This document shows, one piece after another, positions 55,087 to 63,933 of a DNA stretch of 64,000 nt (the first letter of the stretch is position 1; every line of letters starts with the position of its first letter). Made by a program: the position numbers and the translations under genes. This DNA is from Lachnospiraceae bacterium (GTDB lineage: Bacteria > Bacillota > Clostridia > Lachnospirales > Lachnospiraceae), in the NCBI GenBank assembly GCA_028689655.1, contig JAQVCT010000011.1, positions 1 through 64,000 on the forward strand, in the 5' to 3' direction. The notes below the pieces were generated by a model. It did no database searches. It saw only the letters and a list, made by a program, of their open reading frames with translations, and was not told the origin of the DNA.

Positions 55087-55143
55087 TTGATATCCCACGA
55101 CACATGTGCTAAACTGTCTGTAATTACATGTGGTGTGGGATAT
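55087..55143 (+). promoter_or_regulatory. topA 3' hairpin carrying the codY promoter
   Basis: TTGATA (55087-55092), 17-base spacer, TAAACT (55110-55115) form a promoter. The same DNA forms a near-perfect 18-bp inverted repeat, 55090-55107 with 55126-55143 (core ATATCCCAC and GTGGGATAT), followed by TTTTG, which probably ends topA transcripts. Confidence 0.55.
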
Positions 55144-55168
55144 TTTGTGAGAACTGGAGGAATAAAAA

Positions 55169-55951
55169 TTGAGTAGTGTGCAATTGTTAGACAAAACACG
55201 TAAGATTGGAAAATTGCTTCATAACAATAATTCGAGTAAAGTTATATTTAATGATATCTGCAATGTTATGCATGAGATTCTGGAATCGAATGTACTTGTT
55301 ATCAGCAAAAAAGGTAAGGTCTTGGGTGTTGGTGAGAGTGAAGGAATGGAAACCATTCATGAATTGATTCAGGATGAGGTGGGTAATTTTATTGATCCTC
55401 TTCTAAATGAAAGACTCCTGGCTGTACTTTCCACAAAGGAAAATGTAAATTTATCTACATTGGGTTTTGAAAATACAGACGTGAGAAAATTTCATGCCAT
55501 CATAACACCAATTGATATTGCAGGAGAGAGACTCGGAACCCTATTTATCTATAAGGTGAATAGCCAATACGATATCGACGATATTATTTTGTGTGAATAC
55601 GGCAATACTGTTGTAGGCCTGGAGATGCTTAGAGCAGAAAATGAGGAGAGTGCCGAAGAGAATAGAAAGGTTGCTGTTGTAAAATCAGCCATCAGCACAT
55701 TGTCCTTTTCGGAGGTGGAAGCAATTACTCATATTTTCGACGAACTAGATGGTATGGAGGGTATCCTGGTTGCGAGCAAGATTGCGGACAGAGTTGGTAT
55801 TACCAGATCTGTGATCGTAAATGCGTTAAGAAAATTTGAGAGTGCAGGTGTTATTGAGTCACGTTCATCAGGAATGAAAGGTACTTATATTAAAGTAGTA
55901 AATGATGTAGTGTTTGATGAAATAGCAAAATTAAAACAGGGCAAAAAGTAA
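55169..55951 (+). CDS. codY: Global nutritional repressor CodY, TTG start
   Basis: A 260-residue GTP- and branched-chain amino acid-sensing repressor. The N-terminal GAF domain (LLDKTRKIGKLLHNN to about 155) and the C-terminal winged helix with SKIADRVGITRSVIVNALRK are clear. The start is TTG 55169, with GGAGG (55156-55160) eight bases upstream. It sits immediately upstream of the flagellar operon, as in several Firmicutes, where CodY often represses motility in rich medium. Confidence 0.96.
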   Translation: MSSVQLLDKTRKIGKLLHNNNSSKVIFNDICNVMHEILESNVLVISKKGKVLGVGESEGMETIHELIQDEVGNFIDPLLNERLLAVLSTKENVNLSTLGFENTDVRKFHAIITPIDIAGERLGTLFIYKVNSQYDIDDIILCEYGNTVVGLEMLRAENEESAEENRKVAVVKSAISTLSFSEVEAITHIFDELDGMEGILVASKIADRVGITRSVIVNALRKFESAGVIESRSSGMKGTYIKVVNDVVFDEIAKLKQGKK

Positions 55952-56059
55952 ATTGAGGATAGCAGCATGTTTTAATATTCCAGCCATGTAATTAGTCTAA
56001 AACTTATGCTGCAGTTTGATATGAGTTATGAATATAGAAATGGAATTCATTGAAGAGAT

Positions 56060-56100
56060 AAAAGGATTTATTGAAGCAATTCAGTAGGTCCTTTTTACTT
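56060..56100 (+). terminator. Terminator after codY
   Basis: AAAAGGA (56060-56066) pairs with TCCTTTT (56089-56095), with an inner TTGAA/TTCA pair, then T-rich sequence. Confidence 0.55.
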
Positions 56101-56172
56101 TTTTGCAATCGCATATTTAGTAGAACAAAAGGACTAGAGTACAATATAAAGCGCCCATTTCAGAAAAAAACC

Positions 56173-56200
56173 TTGTGTTTTCGACAAAATAAATTATAAT
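56173..56200 (+). promoter_or_regulatory. Candidate promoter of the flagellar operon
   Basis: TTGTGT (56173-56178), 16-base spacer, perfect TATAAT (56195-56200). No sigma-D (GCCGATAT-type) sequence is seen before flgB. CCATTTCAGAAAAAA at 56155-56169 resembles a CodY box at 10 of 15 positions. Confidence 0.45.
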
Positions 56201-56202
56201 GT

Positions 56203-56273
56203 AACATATGAGAGTTTGCCACAGGCAAACTCTAAGTCACGAAGTGATTCATATGTTAATTTGCGAAGCAAAT
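56203..56273 (+). promoter_or_regulatory. Three-way-junction leader before flgB
   Basis: AACATATGA (56203-56211) pairs with TCATATGTT (56249-56257), enclosing GAGTTTGCC-ACA-GGCAAACTC (56212-56232) and TCAC-GAA-GTGA (56237-56247). Next comes ATTTGC-GAA-GCAAAT (56259-56273). Lying just downstream of the likely promoter, it would be the 5' end of the flagellar mRNA. The rest of 55952-56338 holds the codY terminator and the promoter. Confidence 0.65.
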
Positions 56274-56338
56274 CGCGAGTCTTTGTAGATTCAGAGAACA
56301 CATAGATCATTCAAGAGCCAATTTGTGGAGGTATCAGC

Positions 56339-56728
56339 ATGATAGATTCAAATGTATTCAGTTATATCAATGTCCTGGACAAGGCAGCAGATGCAGCCTG
56401 GACCAGAAATGAAGCCATTACCAATAATATAGCCAATGCGACTACACCTAATTATAAGAGACAGGATGTGAACTTTGAGGGCGAACTGCAACGCGCCATG
56501 AAAAATTCAAAGTACCAGACTGTGGATGCCAAGGTCGCCAATCTACGAACCAACCGTCTGGAGGCAAGGACTTACACAGACTACGATGGATTTTCTTACA
56601 GATTGGATGGTAATAATGTGGATATTCAGACAGAAAATGTAAATTTGGTAAAGAACCAGATTAAATATAATGGATTGATTCAAAGTGTGAATCAGCAATT
56701 TACCAACCTGAAATCAGTGATGAAGTAG
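56339..56728 (+). CDS. flgB: Flagellar proximal rod protein FlgB
   Basis: A 129-residue rod subunit. The N-terminal Flg_bb_rod motif (NEAITNNIANATTPNYKRQDVNFE) and C-terminal heptad region are typical. GGAGG precedes the ATG. First gene of a flgB-flgC-fliE-fliF-fliG-fliH-fliI-fliJ operon read to the window end. Confidence 0.95.
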   Translation: MIDSNVFSYINVLDKAADAAWTRNEAITNNIANATTPNYKRQDVNFEGELQRAMKNSKYQTVDAKVANLRTNRLEARTYTDYDGFSYRLDGNNVDIQTENVNLVKNQIKYNGLIQSVNQQFTNLKSVMK

Positions 56729-56758
56729 TAATATAACCAGCGAACAGGAGGATAAGTC

Positions 56759-57208
56759 ATGGGTATGTTTACGTCATTTGACATCAATGCGTCAGGTCTT
56801 ACTGCGCAGCAATATAGAATGGATATTATCTCGGAGAATGTTGCAAATGCCAACACCACCAGAACGGAGGATGGCACTCCTTACAGGAGAAAGGTGGTTA
56901 CTTTTGAAGAGAAAGAGTCCCAGACACCCTTTAGCAGGGTGCTGAATGATGCGAGAGATAATTTCTCGGGAAAAGGGGTCAGAGTGAGCTCGGTACAGGA
57001 AGACAAGACCTCAGATATGAAGCAGGTATACGATCCGTCCCACCCGGATGCAGATGAAAATGGATATGTGACCTATCCCAACATCAATATCGTCACAGAG
57101 ATGACCAATCTCATCGATGCAAGCCGCGCTTATGAAGCCAATGCAACTGCTTTCACCACCAGTAAATCCATGGCCGTAAAAGGTCTGGAAATGGGATCAA
57201 ATGCATAG
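56759..57208 (+). CDS. flgC: Flagellar rod protein FlgC
   Basis: A 149-residue proximal rod subunit. The rod signature AQQYRMDIISENVANANTTRTEDG and a C-terminal ANATAFTTSKSM segment are visible. AGGAGGA precedes the ATG; spacing to flgB is 30 bases. Confidence 0.95.
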   Translation: MGMFTSFDINASGLTAQQYRMDIISENVANANTTRTEDGTPYRRKVVTFEEKESQTPFSRVLNDARDNFSGKGVRVSSVQEDKTSDMKQVYDPSHPDADENGYVTYPNINIVTEMTNLIDASRAYEANATAFTTSKSMAVKGLEMGSNA

Positions 57209-57233
57209 TACCTACGATAGGAGGAATACATAG

Positions 57234-57554
57234 ATGGATATTTCATCTTTATATAATGTGAGTTCAGGTGTCATCAGAGATGTCGCCAAAAATACTGCAA
57301 CAGCAAAGCAGGATAACAACAGCCAGGATGTGTTCGGCAACATACTCAACTCTGCGGTAGAGAATCTGAAAACTACCAACGGATATATATCAGATGCAGA
57401 AAACGAGGAGATCAGGCTGGCAATGGGGGAAACAGACAATACACATGATCTGTCCATCGCATTGCAGAAGGCTTCTACAAGCTTACAATATACAGTGGCA
57501 GTGAGAGATAAGATCATTGAGGCCTATAAAGAAATTATGCAGATGCAGATCTAA
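57234..57554 (+). CDS. fliE: Flagellar hook-basal body protein FliE
   Basis: A 106-residue protein joining the MS ring to the rod. The C-terminal half (DLSIALQKASTSLQYTVAVRDKIIEAYKEIMQMQI) is the FliE domain; the N-terminal 45 residues are polar and variable. AGGAGGAA precedes the ATG. Confidence 0.93.
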   Translation: MDISSLYNVSSGVIRDVAKNTATAKQDNNSQDVFGNILNSAVENLKTTNGYISDAENEEIRLAMGETDNTHDLSIALQKASTSLQYTVAVRDKIIEAYKEIMQMQI

Positions 57555-57588
57555 GGTGCACATGCATTGAAGCAAGGAGACACAAAAG

Positions 57589-59187
57589 ATGGCAGACAAA
57601 CTGAAAGAGATTCCAAAAAGGATATTGGAATGGTGGAATAAATTTACGGCAAAACAAAAAACAATCATGATATGCATTGCGGCGGGTGTTGTATTGGCAC
57701 TGGCCATTTTGGTGTCTGTACTGACCAGACCACAATATACATTGCTGGTAACTGCCGAATCTACTAAAGAAGCTTCTACGATCACAGAATTGCTGGAGGG
57801 TTCTTCACTCAACTATAAAGTCTCCGATGACGGACTGCAGATTTCCATTCTGAAAGATCAGCTTTCAGACGCCAACCTGTTACTGGGTGCCAATGATATT
57901 CCTGTGGCATCTTATGGGATTGAAAATGTATTTTCGGGAGGATTCAGCACCACAGAGTCTGATAAACAGAAGCGATATAAACTGTACTGTGAGGGCAGAC
58001 TGGAAGAGGACCTTACAGCCTACTCTTTTGTGAAAACGGCGAACGTACAACTGTCTATTCCGGAGGATGATGGGACGCTGATCGCAAAAGAGGAGGAGTC
58101 CTTTGCCAGCATTATTCTGGAATTGGACGGAGAGATGCCGGATGAAGCACCTGCATCCATTGCACGGGTAGTGGCCACGGCACTGGGCAATGATTCTACA
58201 CAGAATGTGACTATCATTGATACCAACGGCAATCTGCTCTTCTCAGGGGAGGATGATTTTTCCATCGCGGGGGGTGCCACCAGCCAGTTGAGCGTGAAAC
58301 AGCAGGCGGAGAACCTTGTGAAAAACGAGGTGAAAAAGGTACTTCTGGGAACCAATGAGTTTGATAATATCGAAGTGGGTACGAATCTCAGTATTGACTT
58401 TTCCTCCAAGGATGTGACCCAGCATGACTATACACCGGCGGATGGACAGACCCAGGGTGTATTGAGCCATGAGGATGTCTATAATTCCGAGGCGACCAAC
58501 GGCACAGCGGGAACCCCGGGAACGGATTCTAATACGGACACGACTACTTATGTTTATGAGGATAATGCCAACAGTTCTAATACGGTATCGGAGGAATCCA
58601 GAGATTATCTGCCCAATGAGACCATCACCAGTTCCAGCATTCCGGCGGGAAGTATTGAATATGATAATTCTTCGGTGTCGGTGGCAGCAATTCGCTATCA
58701 TGTGTTAAAGGAAGAAGATGCCAGAAGTCAGGGATTGTTAGCTGATGTGTCCTGGGATGAATATAAGGCAGCCAATGGGGAAAGGACGAAGATCGATGCA
58801 GATCCCGATCTCATTACCATGGTCTCCAGAGCAACGGGAATCGGAGAGGCGAACATAGCCATCGTGGCATATGAAGAGCCTATGTTCGTAGATAAATCAA
58901 GCGGTGGCGTGAAAGCTACAGATATCGTACAGATCGTGCTGATCGTACTCATATTGGGATTGCTGGCATTTGTGATCCTGCGAAGTATGCGCGCAGAGAA
59001 AACGGAGCCGGAAGAGGAAGAATTGTCCGTGGAAAATCTGCTCCAGTCCACACCGGAGTCAGGACTTGAAGATATAGAAGTAGAGCTGAAATCACAGGAA
59101 AGACAGGTGATTGAAAAATTTGTGGAAGATAATCCAGAGGCGGCAGCAAATCTACTTCGTAATTGGCTGAATGAAGACTGGGGGTAA
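57589..59187 (+). CDS. fliF: Flagellar MS-ring protein FliF
   Basis: The 532-residue protein forms the inner-membrane ring of the basal body. Two membrane segments lie at about 25-46 and 444-466, flanking the periplasmic ring domains (YscJ-like, ENVFSGGFSTTESDKQ). A Thr/Ser/Asn-rich loop fills about 305-350. The C-terminal cytoplasmic tail binds FliG. CAAGGAG precedes the ATG, and fliG follows after 6 bases. Confidence 0.95.
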   Translation: MADKLKEIPKRILEWWNKFTAKQKTIMICIAAGVVLALAILVSVLTRPQYTLLVTAESTKEASTITELLEGSSLNYKVSDDGLQISILKDQLSDANLLLGANDIPVASYGIENVFSGGFSTTESDKQKRYKLYCEGRLEEDLTAYSFVKTANVQLSIPEDDGTLIAKEEESFASIILELDGEMPDEAPASIARVVATALGNDSTQNVTIIDTNGNLLFSGEDDFSIAGGATSQLSVKQQAENLVKNEVKKVLLGTNEFDNIEVGTNLSIDFSSKDVTQHDYTPADGQTQGVLSHEDVYNSEATNGTAGTPGTDSNTDTTTYVYEDNANSSNTVSEESRDYLPNETITSSSIPAGSIEYDNSSVSVAAIRYHVLKEEDARSQGLLADVSWDEYKAANGERTKIDADPDLITMVSRATGIGEANIAIVAYEEPMFVDKSSGGVKATDIVQIVLIVLILGLLAFVILRSMRAEKTEPEEEELSVENLLQSTPESGLEDIEVELKSQERQVIEKFVEDNPEAAANLLRNWLNEDWG

Positions 59188-59193
59188 CGGAGA

Positions 59194-60207
59194 ATGGCAA
59201 CAAAGGAAAGTGAGATTACAGGGCTTCAGAAAGCAGCAATTCTATTGATTGCTTTAGGACCAGAGAAATCAGCCCTGGTATTCAAACATTTAAAAGAAGA
59301 AGAAATCGAAGAACTGACCTTGGAAATTGCAAATACCAGAAGTATCACACCACAGATCAAAGAAGATGTCATCAACGAATTTTATGAAATCTGTCTTGCA
59401 CAGCAATATATTGCAGAGGGTGGTATCGGATATGCCAAGGAACTTTTGGAAAAGGCACTTGGTGCAGATAAGGCAATGGATGTAATCGGAAAACTGACTG
59501 CATCTCTACAGGTCAAACCTTTTGAATTTATAAGAAAAACAGATGCTTCCCAGCTTCTTAATTTTATTCAGGACGAGCATCCTCAGACTATTGCACTGAT
59601 TCTATCCTATCTGTCATCTACACAGGCATCTGCCATTATATCTTCGCTGGCGCCCGACAGACAGGCAGACGTGGCAAAGCGAATTGCCATGATGGATCGT
59701 ACAAGTCCTGATGTGATCAAAGAAGTGGAAAAAGTACTGGAATCCAAGCTGGCTTCCCTGGTAAACCAGGATTACACTATCATTGGTGGTGTGGACGCTG
59801 TGGTGGAAATCTTGAATACAGTAGACCGTGGAACAGAAAAACATATTATGGAAACGCTGGAGATTGAGGAACCTGAACTTGCAGACGAGATTCGTAAGAA
59901 AATGTTTGTATTTGAAGATATTCTATTGCTGGATGACAGAGCGATACAGAGAGTACTGCGTGACGTGGATAATAATGATCTGTCAGTTGCTCTGAAAGGC
60001 TCCAATGAGCAGGTTCAAAATGCAATTTTCAACAACTTGTCAAAACGACTTGCTGTTATGATCAAAGAAGATATGGAATTTATGGGTCCTGTACGTATGA
60101 AAGACGTAGAGGAGGCACAGCAGAAGATTGTAAATATCATCCGTAAGCTGGAGGATTCTGCTGAGATCGTTATTTCCAGAGGCGGAGGTGACGAGATCGT
60201 TGTCTAA
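59194..60207 (+). CDS. fliG: Flagellar motor switch protein FliG
   Basis: A 337-residue switch and torque protein. The N-terminal domain binds FliF, the middle domain carries the EHPQTIALILSYL motif, and the C-terminal domain carries the charged residues facing the stator (DDRAIQRVLRDVDNNDL). ACGGAG precedes the ATG. It overlaps fliH by 8 bases. Confidence 0.96.
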   Translation: MATKESEITGLQKAAILLIALGPEKSALVFKHLKEEEIEELTLEIANTRSITPQIKEDVINEFYEICLAQQYIAEGGIGYAKELLEKALGADKAMDVIGKLTASLQVKPFEFIRKTDASQLLNFIQDEHPQTIALILSYLSSTQASAIISSLAPDRQADVAKRIAMMDRTSPDVIKEVEKVLESKLASLVNQDYTIIGGVDAVVEILNTVDRGTEKHIMETLEIEEPELADEIRKKMFVFEDILLLDDRAIQRVLRDVDNNDLSVALKGSNEQVQNAIFNNLSKRLAVMIKEDMEFMGPVRMKDVEEAQQKIVNIIRKLEDSAEIVISRGGGDEIVV

Positions 60208-61051
60208 TCTGCTGAAGTCAAATTATTTTGTGGTGAACGAAGGTGAGACGAGAGTCATAAACTCCAACGAGATCCTCGACAAAAAATTAAGTGAACTATA
60301 TAAGAAAGATGAACAGAATATTGAGGAATTTCCTGAGGATGACCAGGTATTTCAGGAGGGCATCGATGTGGGACAGGTGGATGCCCTGCTCAGTGAAGAT
60401 GGTGCAGAATCCTATCTGGAACAGAACGTTATAAAGGCGGATCCGGAACCACAGGGACCGACCCCGGAAGAACTGCTGGAACAGGCACAGCAACAGATCA
60501 ATGAGATGATGGAGCAGGCGAAGGCTGAAGCGGAGGAAGTGCGACAGCAGGCTTATGAGGAAGGGCAGCGGGAGGGATATGAAGCCGGTGCACAGGAGCT
60601 GCAGCAGAAAGCACAGGAGCAGGAGCGACAGTTTCAGGAGAGAACAGAGCAATTAGAGAAAAAGTATCTGGAAAAACAGGAAGAGCTGGAACCCATGTTC
60701 GTGGATTTGATCACAAATATTTATGAACACATTTTTCACATTAATCTTGCTGATTTCAAGGAGATCATCGTATATTCTATTATTCATGTGATCGGAACAT
60801 CCGATGGAAAGCGCGATTATATCGTGCGTGTGTCGTCAGCAGATTATGAATTTGTGAGTGGAAGAAGGGCACAGATCACGGAGATGATATCCGAGAATGA
60901 TACCTTTGAGCTGGTGGAAGATGTGACCATGTCTCAGGGGGAATGTATGGTAGAGACTGGCGGCGGGATTTTTGACTGCGGTATTGACACACAGTTAAAG
61001 GGACTGAATAAAGAACTGAAGATGCTTTCCTTTGAAAAAGAGACGAAATAA
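60200..61051 (+). CDS. fliH: Flagellar export ATPase regulator FliH, TTG start
   Basis: A protein of about 283 residues that tethers and restrains the FliI ATPase. A Gln/Glu-rich coiled coil (about residues 95-165, with GQREGYEAGAQELQQKA showing the Gly-x3-Gly pattern) and a C-terminal FliH domain are visible. I place the start at TTG 60200, eleven bases after GGAGG (60184-60188); an in-frame GTG at 60188 overlaps that site. Confidence 0.88.
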   Translation: MSNLLKSNYFVVNEGETRVINSNEILDKKLSELYKKDEQNIEEFPEDDQVFQEGIDVGQVDALLSEDGAESYLEQNVIKADPEPQGPTPEELLEQAQQQINEMMEQAKAEAEEVRQQAYEEGQREGYEAGAQELQQKAQEQERQFQERTEQLEKKYLEKQEELEPMFVDLITNIYEHIFHINLADFKEIIVYSIIHVIGTSDGKRDYIVRVSSADYEFVSGRRAQITEMISENDTFELVEDVTMSQGECMVETGGGIFDCGIDTQLKGLNKELKMLSFEKETK

Positions 61052-61058
61052 AGGTGGG

Positions 61059-62420
61059 ATGGACTTGGAAGCAGCGATCAATCTAAAAAAATATAAAAAA
61101 CTGATGGAAAAGTCCTATTACAGAAAATTAGGGAAAGTATTGAACCTGGTAGGACTTACCATAGAGTCTGCAGGTCCGGATGCAAAACTTGGAGATCTGT
61201 GTAAGATCAATCTCATGGAGGAAGATAAGAGCGTTTTGGCGGAAGTCGTAGGGTTTAAGGAAGGCAAGACCCTTTTGATGCCCTATGAACCGGTAGACGG
61301 CATTGGACTTGGATGCATCGTGGAGAATATGGGATACCCGCTGAGTGTACAGGTGGGGGAAGAGCTTCTGGGAAAGACACTGGATGGCCTCGGAAGGCCG
61401 ACAGATCATGTGGAACTGATCACAGGAAAAGTATATCCCATAGAAGCTCCGCCGCCGGAAGCCATGAGCAGGACTTTTATCGATACGGTGCTGCCTCTGG
61501 GAGTAAAAGCGGTAGATGGACTGATTACCGTTGGAAAAGGACAGAGAATTGGTATCTTTGCAGGATCAGGGGTAGGTAAGTCCACACTGATGGGCATGTT
61601 CGCCAGAAATACAAAGGCAGATATCAATGTCATTGCACTGATTGGAGAGCGTGGCAGGGAAGTGCGTGAGTTCATCGAACGTGACCTGGGACCGGAAGGT
61701 ATGAAGCGGTCTGTGGTGGTGGTGGCTACTTCGGATAAACCGGCATTGGAACGTAAAAAAGCGGCAATGACGGCGACAGCCATCGCAGAATATTTCAGGG
61801 ATAATGGGAAAGATGTATTGCTCATGATGGATTCCCTTACCCGTTTTTCCATGGCACAGAGAGAAATTGGACTTGCCAGTGGGGAACCACCGGTGACAAG
61901 AGGATATCCGCCAAGTGTATATTCAGAGATGCCCAAATTGCTGGAGAGAGCAGGACGTGCCAGCAGCGGTTCCATCACAGGACTCTATACCGTACTGGTA
62001 GATGGAGATGATTTTAATGAACCCATCACGGATACGGCGAGAAGTATTCTGGATGGTCATATCATGCTGAGCCGTAGGCTGGGACATAAGAATCATTATC
62101 CTGCTATTGACATTTTACAGAGTATTTCCCGTTGTATGAGCCAGATTGCCACCAGAGAACATAAGGCAGCAGCGGGCAAGTTGAAAAATGTACTGGCTAC
62201 TTACAATGAAGCGGAAGATCTGATTAATATAGGTGCGTATAAAAATGGCACGAATCCCAATATTGATAATGCCATTGCCAAGATAGATGCAGTGAATGAT
62301 TTCCTGTGTCAGGATGTGAATGAGAAATTTACTTTTGAAGAGGCAGTTCAGATGATGGAGGAACTGTTCTCGGATGAGATCGTATTGAAACCAGGAATGG
62401 CAAGGCCGGCACCATTATAA
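61059..62420 (+). CDS. fliI: Flagellum-specific ATPase FliI
   Basis: The 453-residue export ATPase, related to F1 beta. Walker A is GSGVGKST (169-176) and Walker B LLMMDSLTRFSMAQREIGLA; the VTRGYPPSVYSEMPKLLERAG segment is family-specific. ATG 61059 is preceded by AAGGTGG at short spacing; a TTG at 61065 is an alternative. It energises export of rod, hook and filament subunits. Confidence 0.95.
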   Translation: MDLEAAINLKKYKKLMEKSYYRKLGKVLNLVGLTIESAGPDAKLGDLCKINLMEEDKSVLAEVVGFKEGKTLLMPYEPVDGIGLGCIVENMGYPLSVQVGEELLGKTLDGLGRPTDHVELITGKVYPIEAPPPEAMSRTFIDTVLPLGVKAVDGLITVGKGQRIGIFAGSGVGKSTLMGMFARNTKADINVIALIGERGREVREFIERDLGPEGMKRSVVVVATSDKPALERKKAAMTATAIAEYFRDNGKDVLLMMDSLTRFSMAQREIGLASGEPPVTRGYPPSVYSEMPKLLERAGRASSGSITGLYTVLVDGDDFNEPITDTARSILDGHIMLSRRLGHKNHYPAIDILQSISRCMSQIATREHKAAAGKLKNVLATYNEAEDLINIGAYKNGTNPNIDNAIAKIDAVNDFLCQDVNEKFTFEEAVQMMEELFSDEIVLKPGMARPAPL

Positions 62421-62433
62421 GAGGAATACATAG

Positions 62434-62889
62434 ATGGCAAGATTCAGATACCGGATGCAAAGTATCCTGGATATTAAGAATAAGATGGAGACCCAGGCGC
62501 GAATGGAATTCGGTCTGGCGCAGGCACAGCTGAATGAAGAGGAAACCAAACTGGAAAGACTCTACACGCGGAAGACGAACTATGAAAAGAAAGCAAAAGA
62601 ACTATTGTCGGACGCGCTGAAAGTGCAGGAGATCATTCATACACAGACGGCGATCAAGCGTATGCAGGAATATATCGCGGAACAGAAAAAGCAGGTATTG
62701 GCCGCTACACAGAAGGTGGAGGAAGCCAGAACAAAACTGGTGGAAGTCATGCAGGAGCGAAAGACCCACGAACGGTTGAAAGAGAAAGCTTTTGACACTT
62801 TCCTACAGGAAGAAAAGGCAAGCGAAAGCAAGGAAATAGATCAGTTGACAAGTTACACTTACGGAAAGAAAATGACAGGCGATGAGTGA
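62434..62889 (+). CDS. fliJ: Flagellar export protein FliJ
   Basis: A 151-residue protein that is almost entirely coiled coil, beginning FRYRMQSILDIKNKMETQAR, the usual FliJ start. It acts as the export chaperone escort and central stalk in the FliI ring. AGAGGAA precedes the ATG. Confidence 0.9.
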   Translation: MARFRYRMQSILDIKNKMETQARMEFGLAQAQLNEEETKLERLYTRKTNYEKKAKELLSDALKVQEIIHTQTAIKRMQEYIAEQKKQVLAATQKVEEARTKLVEVMQERKTHERLKEKAFDTFLQEEKASESKEIDQLTSYTYGKKMTGDE

Positions 62890-62906
62890 GAAAGGCGTGG
62901 ATTAGT

Positions 62907-63803
62907 ATGCCAGCAGAAGAGCAAAATGTACAACCTACGGAAGAATTAGATCCAAAACAACGAAAAGAAAAGAAAAAACAGTTGCGTCAGGAACGAAAGG
63001 CTCAAAAAAAGGAAGCGAAGGCGAAGGCAAAGGAACTTGCCATGCAGGAAGCTGATCTGGAAGTGGAAGATGAAAGCAGGCCTTTGTCTACTTTTTTGAT
63101 TACCGCAGTGATCGTATTAGTGTGGCTGGGGATATTATGCCTGCTGATACGGCTGGATGTAGGAGGATTTGGTTCCAGTGTCCTGAAACCTGTATTGGAG
63201 GATGTGCCGGTGGTCAATATGATATTGCCGCCGGATGAAATGACCACGCTGGGTGGGGATGATGAATCATCCACCGGGGAGGATGATACTGCCGGATATA
63301 AGAATCTGAAAGAGGCGGTGGCGCAGATTAAATTTCTGGAACAACAGTTGGAGGAAGCACAGTCAGCCAATGTGACCTACACAGATGATATCGCTACTTT
63401 GAAGGCAGAAGTGGAACGTTTAAAGACGTTTGAAGATAACCAGGTGGAGTTCCAAAAGGTCAAAAATGAGTTCTACGAGGAAGTCGTATATGCAGATAAG
63501 GGGCCGGGGGCAGATGCGTATCAAAAATATTATGAGTCCATCGATCCCACTACGGCAGAATATCTCTATAAACAGGTGGTGCAGCAGGAGCAGGAAAGTT
63601 CAAAAGTGCAGGATTATGCCAAAGCATATGCAGCCATGAAGCCCAAAGAGGCGGCAGCGATCTTTGAATCCATGTCAGATAATCTGGAACTGGCAGCACG
63701 TATCCTGGAGACTATGGGAGCGGATGACAGAGGCGCGATTCTGGGCGTTATGGATCCGGAAGTGGCAGCAAGGCTGACGAAAATAATGGAACCGGAGAGT
63801 TAA
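62907..63803 (+). CDS. MotE/YlxF-like protein of the flagellar operon
   Basis: A protein of about 298 residues. The first 50 residues are extremely Lys/Glu-rich; one membrane segment lies at about 62-82; a coiled coil follows (about 140-190); and the last 70 residues match the MgtE intracellular N domain (YAKAYAAMKPKEAAAIFESM, ILETMGADDRGAILGVMDPEVAARLT). YlxF in Bacillus holds the same place between fliJ and fliK. ATG 62907 is chosen as the first Met after the fliJ stop; its ribosome site is only AAAGG. It may help stator or export function. Confidence 0.82.
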   Translation: MPAEEQNVQPTEELDPKQRKEKKKQLRQERKAQKKEAKAKAKELAMQEADLEVEDESRPLSTFLITAVIVLVWLGILCLLIRLDVGGFGSSVLKPVLEDVPVVNMILPPDEMTTLGGDDESSTGEDDTAGYKNLKEAVAQIKFLEQQLEEAQSANVTYTDDIATLKAEVERLKTFEDNQVEFQKVKNEFYEEVVYADKGPGADAYQKYYESIDPTTAEYLYKQVVQQEQESSKVQDYAKAYAAMKPKEAAAIFESMSDNLELAARILETMGADDRGAILGVMDPEVAARLTKIMEPES

Positions 63804-63933
63804 GGATGCCAGTGGAATAGCCGATATATATAGATAGCAGTTCAAAGAATGCCGAGAGGCATGGATTTGAATTTCTATAGAGTGAATCAGAGTATTCACA
63901 AGGAACCATAAAATAAAAGAAAGGAGGAAGAAA

